The notes beneath the pieces were generated by a model. The model was given only the letters and a program-made list of their open reading frames with translations, made no database searches and was not told where the DNA came from. The position numbers and the translations under genes were made by a program. 9,166 bases of DNA from an uncultured Acidobacteriota bacterium. GTDB taxonomy: Bacteria; Acidobacteriota; Terriglobia; Terriglobales; Acidobacteriaceae. The DNA lies in assembly GCA_903932385.1 (NCBI GenBank), contig CAIZGA010000429.1, positions 1 to 9,166 of the forward strand, in the 5' to 3' direction. Of the stretch, positions 5,599 through 9,166 are shown in pieces; position 1 is the stretch's first letter, and each line of letters opens with the position of its first letter.

Positions 5599-7983
5599 AT
5601 GCCGCCACGCAAGCCACATCGCCGCATTCTCTTTCTCATCATTTTTCTCCTCGCCGCCGCTGCGCTTCATCCGCAATCCCCGCCACCCCCCGCCGCAGAT
5701 TCGGTCGACTCCATCTTCGATCTCCCCTGGCCGCCCTCGGATTTTTTCTGGTCGCCCGACAGTTCCGCCGTCCTCTACATCGCCAATGACGCGTACCACT
5801 CCTCGCACATCAACGCCGGCGACCTCGTCTCCATCAATGCCCGCACCATGAAAGAACGCGTCCTCATTCCGCAGCAGGAACTCAGCCGCTACACTCCCGC
5901 CGACACCTCGCTCTCGCCCATTGACCGCGACCATCGCAATCGCTACTCCCAGCCGCCGTTGCTCTGGTCTCCCGATGCAAAATCTCTCCTGCTCGATTCC
6001 GCCGGCACGCTCTACCTCTACGACCTCGCGCATCACCGCGCCCACGCCATCGCCGCTGCCGCCGCCAGCTCTGACAATCCCAAATTTTCTCCCGATGGAA
6101 AATTTCTCTCCTACATTCGCGACCACGGCCTCTATCTCCATCCCGTCGCCGGAGACATTCACGACCACGCCGAAATCGCTTTCGCGCGCGGCGATGAGTC
6201 CCATCGCAACGGCGAAGCCGACTGGGTCTACATGGAAGAACTCGACGTGCGCAGCAATTATTTCTGGTCGCCAGACTCCACCCGCATCGCCTACCTGCAA
6301 TCCGATGAGTCGCACGTCCCCGTCTACACCTTCACCGACGAAAAATCCCACACCGCCATCGCCACGCAACGCTACCCGCAACCCGGCTCGCCCAACCCTG
6401 TCGTTCGCATCAGCATCGCCGCCATCGCCAACCCCACGCACCCGCTCCAGCTCCAACTCCCCCTCAGCCAGGGCAACGACTACATCCCGCGCTTCGGCTG
6501 GCTCAGCAACACGGCCTTGTGGATTGAAGTTCTCGACCGCGACCAGCACCGTCTGCGTCTCTACTTCGCCGACGCAGCCACCGGCGCCGCCGCCTGCATC
6601 TACACTGAAACCGATCCCGCCTTCCTCGACGCCAACTACAACTTCACCTTCCTGCCCAACTCCCAATTCATCCGCGCAAGTTGGCGCGCTAGCCAATCAA
6701 AGAATCAAGACAGCCACACCCACCTCTATCTATATAGATACGATTCTTCCGCACTCACCCAGCCCGCCACCCTCGTCCCCGCCATCCTCGTCCGCCAACT
6801 CACCCACGGCAATTTCGACATCGACACCTCCGCGCCCATCACCGCATCGCCCAACGCCGACCGCGTCTTCTTCTCCTCCAACGAACTCAATCCCCTCGGC
6901 CGTGAATTTTTCTCCGTCTCACTCATTACCGGCAACGTCACCCGCCTCTCGTACGATCAATATGCTGCCGGCCCGCAATTTCGCGCCAACGCAACCCACG
7001 TAGTTTCCCTCTCGCCAGACACCACCGCATTCATTGATGTTGAAAGCGCTGCCGATTGGTCTGGCCGCGTCAGCCTCAACATCGATGGCCACGGCCCACA
7101 GAAAAGACATTCCTTCACCCTCGATCCTTCGCAACGCCTCTTTAATTCCTTCGCAGCCTCTGCATCCGGCTTCTCGTTTGTCTTCTGGCAACACGCAAAA
7201 TCTCTCGCATCGCCGCCCATCCCCCTCACCCTCCGCGCCGCAGATAACTCCACAACGCTCTACGCCTATCTCACTTTGCCGCCGGATAAAAATCCCCGCT
7301 CTGCATCCATCCCTCTGCTGCTCAATCCCTACGGCGGTCCCGGCGTGCAGTCAGTCACCGACGCATGGCAGGCGGAAGATACTGCCTTCACGCAACTCCT
7401 CGCCCGCCACGGCTTCGCCGTTCTCTCTGTCGATAATCGCGGCATGGCCATGCGCGGCCGCAACTTCGCCATCGCCACCGCCTGCAACTTCGGCACTCTG
7501 CAACTCGCCGACCAACTCGCCGCCACCGACCAGGTCCTCGCCCGCTATCCCCAACTCGACGGCTCGCGCCTCGGCATCTTCGGTTGGAGCTTCGGCGGCT
7601 ATCTCGCCACTTACGCCGCCACCCACTCCACGCGTTTCCGCTCCGCTGTCGCCGGCGGCACCGTCACAGACTGGCACCTCTACGACTCCATCTTCACCGA
7701 GCGTTATCTCGGCCCACCCGCCGCCAACGCCGCCGCGTATGATTCAGCGTCCGTCCTCACCGCCGCCGCGCAACTCCACGCCCACCTGCTCCTCGTCTAC
7801 GGCAATGAAGACGACAACGTGCATCCCATCAACACGCAGCAGCTCGCCCGCGCACTCAGCAACGCACACCGCCCCTTCGATCTCCAAATCTATCCCGCGC
7901 AGACCCACACCTTCGACAGCATCACCGCCGACTCCGACTTCTACACCCGCACCCTCACCCAGTTCGAACACGACCTGAAGTAG
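5599..7983 (+). CDS. Secreted S9B family peptidase, dipeptidyl peptidase IV type
   Basis: This 794-residue serine exopeptidase is expected to remove N-terminal dipeptides (often X-Pro or X-Ala) from peptides outside the cytoplasmic membrane. An N-terminal signal peptide is clear: basic PRKPHRR, a hydrophobic LFLIIFLLAAAAL core, then Pro-rich sequence. A beta-propeller domain (about 40-540) has WSPD repeats and the N-terminus-binding motif DWVYMEE (208-214, Glu213/Glu214), followed by YPQPGSPNPVV, as in DPP IV. The alpha/beta hydrolase domain (about 545-794) has NPYGGPG, SVDNRG, nucleophile Ser664 in GWSFGGY, the Asp pair 738/739 in GNEDDNVHP and His770 in AQTHTF, so the triad is complete. Length is typical of the family. 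The ATG at 5599 gives the signal peptide but has no clear Shine-Dalgarno. A short AT-rich, rare-codon patch lies near 6690-6745. The gene is divergent from the ATP-grasp operon. Confidence 0.95.
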   Translation: MPPRKPHRRILFLIIFLLAAAALHPQSPPPPAADSVDSIFDLPWPPSDFFWSPDSSAVLYIANDAYHSSHINAGDLVSINARTMKERVLIPQQELSRYTPADTSLSPIDRDHRNRYSQPPLLWSPDAKSLLLDSAGTLYLYDLAHHRAHAIAAAAASSDNPKFSPDGKFLSYIRDHGLYLHPVAGDIHDHAEIAFARGDESHRNGEADWVYMEELDVRSNYFWSPDSTRIAYLQSDESHVPVYTFTDEKSHTAIATQRYPQPGSPNPVVRISIAAIANPTHPLQLQLPLSQGNDYIPRFGWLSNTALWIEVLDRDQHRLRLYFADAATGAAACIYTETDPAFLDANYNFTFLPNSQFIRASWRASQSKNQDSHTHLYLYRYDSSALTQPATLVPAILVRQLTHGNFDIDTSAPITASPNADRVFFSSNELNPLGREFFSVSLITGNVTRLSYDQYAAGPQFRANATHVVSLSPDTTAFIDVESAADWSGRVSLNIDGHGPQKRHSFTLDPSQRLFNSFAASASGFSFVFWQHAKSLASPPIPLTLRAADNSTTLYAYLTLPPDKNPRSASIPLLLNPYGGPGVQSVTDAWQAEDTAFTQLLARHGFAVLSVDNRGMAMRGRNFAIATACNFGTLQLADQLAATDQVLARYPQLDGSRLGIFGWSFGGYLATYAATHSTRFRSAVAGGTVTDWHLYDSIFTERYLGPPAANAAAYDSASVLTAAAQLHAHLLLVYGNEDDNVHPINTQQLARALSNAHRPFDLQIYPAQTHTFDSITADSDFYTRTLTQFEHDLK
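6727..6740. repeat. 14-bp perfect AT-rich palindrome inside the peptidase gene
   Basis: TATCTATATAGATA reads identically on both strands. It spans codons for YLYRY and forces rare codons CTA and AGA in a gene otherwise dominated by CTC and CGC. A short inverted repeat, TTGGC/GCCAA (6681-6685 and 6692-6696), lies just upstream. No function is assigned. Confidence 0.6.
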
Positions 7984-8003
7984 CCGCGCGCTGCCATTCG
8001 CAC

Positions 8004-8027
8004 CTTGCTATCCTTAACTCCAGCAAG
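8004..8027 (+). promoter_or_regulatory. Small inverted repeat touching the rhodanese ribosome-binding site
   Basis: CTTGCT (8004-8009) pairs with AGCAAG (8022-8027) across a 12-base loop, and its right arm includes the first three bases of the AAGAGG Shine-Dalgarno. The stem is only 6 bp, so this may be chance. Confidence 0.25.
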
Positions 8028-8035
8028 AGGCCATC

Positions 8036-8587
8036 ATGTCATCCACACTCGCCGCATCCGTCCTTCAAGTTCGGGATTTAAAATCCGCCAACCTCGCCGA
8101 GCTGCAACTCATCGACGTACGCTCCGCCAGCGAATTCGCCGCCGGCCACATCCCCACCGCCATCAACATTCCTATGGATGAAATCGAGCATCGCCTCAGC
8201 GACATCACACCCGCCCGCCCCACCGTGCTCGTCTGTCAGGTCGGCACCCGCGCCGATCTCACGCGCAAAATCCTTTCCGGTCGCGCCGGAGAAATCTCCA
8301 TCCTCGCCGGCGGTACAGACGCGTGGCAGCAGGCCGGTCTCCCCCTCGTCTCTTCCACCCGCACCCGCTGGTCGCTCGAACGCCAGGTCCGCCTCGGCGC
8401 CGGCAGCCTCGCCTTCCTCGGCGTCCTGCTCGGCTTCCTCGTGAATCGCAACTGGTTCTATCTCGCCGGCTTCATCGGCTGCGGACTCATCTTCGCCGGC
8501 ATCACCAACTTCTGCGGCATGGCCAGCCTCCTCGCGCTGCTTCCGTGGAACCGCCGCGGCTCCGCCTGCAAACCCTGCTGCCGTTAG
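8036..8587 (+). CDS. YgaP-like membrane-anchored rhodanese (sulfurtransferase)
   Basis: This 183-residue protein has an N-terminal rhodanese domain (about 10-105) and a C-terminal two-helix YgaP-type membrane region (DUF2892, about 113-170). In the rhodanese domain, IDVRSASEFAAGHIPTAINIP (26-46) is the structural signature and Cys67 in CQVGTR (67-72) is the persulfide-carrying catalytic cysteine. GGTDAWQQAGLPL (92-104) closes the domain. RQVRLGAGSLAFLGVLLGF and FYLAGFIGCGLIFAGITNF are the membrane helices, and FCGMASLLALLPWNR matches the E. coli YgaP end. The protein then continues with GSACKPCCR, a Cys-rich tail. It should move sulfane sulfur to a thiol acceptor at the cytoplasmic membrane face; the acceptor is unknown. 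ATG 8036 is fixed by AAGAGG (8025-8030), five bases upstream. It starts 52 bp after the peptidase stop, so co-transcription is possible. Confidence 0.94.
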   Translation: MSSTLAASVLQVRDLKSANLAELQLIDVRSASEFAAGHIPTAINIPMDEIEHRLSDITPARPTVLVCQVGTRADLTRKILSGRAGEISILAGGTDAWQQAGLPLVSSTRTRWSLERQVRLGAGSLAFLGVLLGFLVNRNWFYLAGFIGCGLIFAGITNFCGMASLLALLPWNRRGSACKPCCR

Positions 8588-8589
8588 TC

Positions 8590-8650
8590 AAAAAAATACT
8601 CCGCGCAACACCCCACATCTCTTTCAAGATGTGAAGCATTCACGCGGAGT
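8590..8650 (-). terminator. Nested-hairpin intrinsic terminator for the CsbD gene
   Basis: On the minus strand an 8-bp outer stem, ACTCCGCG (8650-8643) with CGCGGAGT (8605-8598), is followed after one A by seven T (8596-8590). Inside it is a second perfect 7-bp stem (CACATCT 8614-8620 with AGATGTG 8627-8633, six-base loop). The polarity of the T-tract fits termination of the gene at 8677-8904. The hairpin also lies immediately after the convergent rhodanese stop, but there is no T-tract on the plus-strand side. Confidence 0.75.
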
Positions 8651-8676
8651 GCCTCTGCCGTATATCCGGCGAAACT

Positions 8677-8904
8677 CTAGTCCTTTACATACCGTTTCTT
8701 CTGCGTGCCGCTCCGGCCGCGCGCCTCAACATTCGCATCGTGCACCGCGTCCTTAATCTCGCCCACTGCCGATTCAATTTTCCCCTTCAGCAGTTGCACC
8801 GTGCCTTCCGCTTCCAGCCGCGTGTTCCTCGTTACATGGCCCAGCTTCTGCTTGGTCTTGCCTGCAATCTCATCCATCTTTCCAGTTACCCGTGCCTTAT
8901 CCAT
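8677..8904 (-). CDS. CsbD family stress-response protein
   Basis: This 75-residue hydrophilic, charged, helical protein matches the CsbD family: VTGKMDEIAGKTKQKLGHVTRNTRLEAEGTVQLLKGKIESAVGEIKDA shows the repeated G-K-x-x-x-x-G pattern typical of these proteins. The C-terminus, ARGRSGTQKKRYVKD, is basic. CsbD proteins are abundant, small and induced in general stress in several bacteria, but their molecular function is unknown. There is no signal peptide or membrane segment. The ATG at 8904 has a GAGGG ten bases upstream, slightly long but acceptable. It is a single-gene unit: a clear terminator follows at 8650-8590, and the upstream neighbour is divergent. No convincing promoter could be read in 8905-9056. 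Confidence 0.9.
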   Translation of the reverse strand: MDKARVTGKMDEIAGKTKQKLGHVTRNTRLEAEGTVQLLKGKIESAVGEIKDAVHDANVEARGRSGTQKKRYVKD

Positions 8905-8997
8905 AAATAATTAACCCTCAGCCCAGTTAGATGCCTCCCGCCCCAAGAGGTTGTGCCGCCCCATCCTCCGCTCTTCTCCGTATTCGTTTTTTTGCCT

Positions 8998-9025
8998 ATC
9001 AGTGTTATCGGTGTTCATCGGCGTT
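8998..9025. repeat. Triple 9-bp imperfect direct repeat in intergenic region
   Basis: Three units fit ATCNGYGTT: ATCAGTGTT (8998-9006), ATCGGTGTT (9007-9015) and, after one C, ATCGGCGTT (9017-9025). It resembles a short intergenic sequence type (ATCxGTGTTCATCxGTGGTT) that I recall recurring in various bacterial genomes. It sits in the 152-bp divergent region between the CsbD gene and the last gene, about 30 bp before the latter's ATG. The rest of this region holds a seven-T run (8987-8993) and nothing else recognisable. Confidence 0.5.
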
Positions 9026-9044
9026 AAGCATTCAGCATTTCCAG

Positions 9045-9050
9045 TAAACT
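9045..9050 (+). promoter_or_regulatory. Possible -10 box placing transcription start at the ATG of the last gene
   Basis: TAAACT (4 of 6 to TATAAT) ends six bases before ATG 9057, which has no Shine-Dalgarno. This is the spacing expected of a leaderless transcript. The -35 region is poor, so support is modest. Confidence 0.3.
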
Positions 9051-9056
9051 TTCTCC

Positions 9057-9166
9057 ATGTCTCCGCACCCAGCCGCGCGCCCCACTGACGCAGATCTCGT
9101 CCGCGCCCGCCACTCGCTCGGCGACTTCGACCTCACCGTCTGCACCGACGGCACCTACCTGCTCGA
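9057..9166 (+). CDS. Probable MBL-fold metallo-hydrolase, N-terminal fragment
   Basis: An open frame runs from ATG 9057 off the window end, 36 complete codons. It contains ARHSLGDFDLTVCTDGTYLLD (the last D is read from an incomplete GA codon and is not certain). The pattern GDF-x-L-T-V-x-x-DGT-x-x-L-D is the usual first beta-strand pair of one group of metallo-beta-lactamase-fold hydrolases, where it precedes a GGAMFG-like stretch. The metal-binding HxHxDH motif would lie beyond the window, so the family call is inference from the N-terminus alone. No signal peptide is seen. There is no Shine-Dalgarno before the ATG, but a TAAACT box six bases upstream suggests a leaderless transcript. Codon use matches the surrounding GC-rich genes. 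Confidence 0.6.
   Translation, partial: MSPHPAARPTDADLVRARHSLGDFDLTVCTDGTYLL

Noticed and set aside
5590..6696. 368-codon open frame on the minus strand, Gly/Val/Glu-rich
   Set aside because: It lies entirely antisense to the well-supported S9B peptidase; its composition is what the complement of GCC/CTC-rich codons gives, and no family motif is seen.
5921..7978. Long Ser/Thr/Pro-rich open frames on the plus strand in a second frame of the peptidase gene
   Set aside because: GC-rich frame-shifted shadows of the peptidase; no ribosome site and no recognisable domain.
7984..8035. Terminator after the peptidase gene
   Set aside because: No GC-rich hairpin followed by T; only a 6-bp weak inverted repeat near the rhodanese ribosome site.

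Overview
The window looks like chromosomal DNA from a GC-rich Gram-negative soil-type bacterium. Codon use (heavy GCC/CTC/CGC), the gene families and the degenerate intergenic repeats fit Acidobacteriota best, but this assignment is an inference and not proven. All genes run left to right except a central minus-strand block and one small gene near the right end.

Layout. (1) 2-673, plus: the 3' part of a short-chain dehydrogenase closely resembling DprE2-type reductases. (2) 663-935, minus: a small Cys-rich probable zinc-binding protein, overlapping the dehydrogenase tail to tail. (3) 986-5473, minus: a gene string read right to left, consisting of a circularly permuted ATP-grasp ligase (COG2308), an alpha-E protein (DUF403/COG2307), a transglutaminase-like protein and a histidine phosphatase. 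The first three are the conserved trio that in many bacteria accompanies the proteasome-like peptidase Anbu; no Anbu gene is visible here. A gap of about 260 bp between the ligase and alpha-E genes holds two kinds of tandem repeat, one of which is a strong G-quadruplex motif on the transcribed-RNA strand. (4) 5599-7983, plus: a secreted S9B dipeptidyl peptidase IV, divergent from the ligase operon across a short region containing overlapping, nearly symmetric -10 boxes. (5) 8036-8587, plus: a YgaP-like rhodanese with a membrane anchor. (6) 8677-8904, minus: a CsbD-family stress protein followed by a nested hairpin plus T-tract terminator. (7) 9057 to the window end, plus: the start of a probable metallo-beta-lactamase-fold protein.

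How the genes may work together. The ATP-grasp/alpha-E/transglutaminase set is predicted from comparative genomics to make or process a peptide-like amide product, whose chemistry is unknown. The divergent, exported dipeptidyl peptidase gives a second peptide-related activity at the same locus, so a shared role is possible but unproven. The histidine phosphatase is tightly coupled to the trio (9 bp gap, Shine-Dalgarno overlapping the previous stop), and the zinc protein follows after 50 bp. These last two genes are visibly AT-richer than the rest and may be a later addition. No tRNA, rRNA, CRISPR array or insertion sequence was seen.
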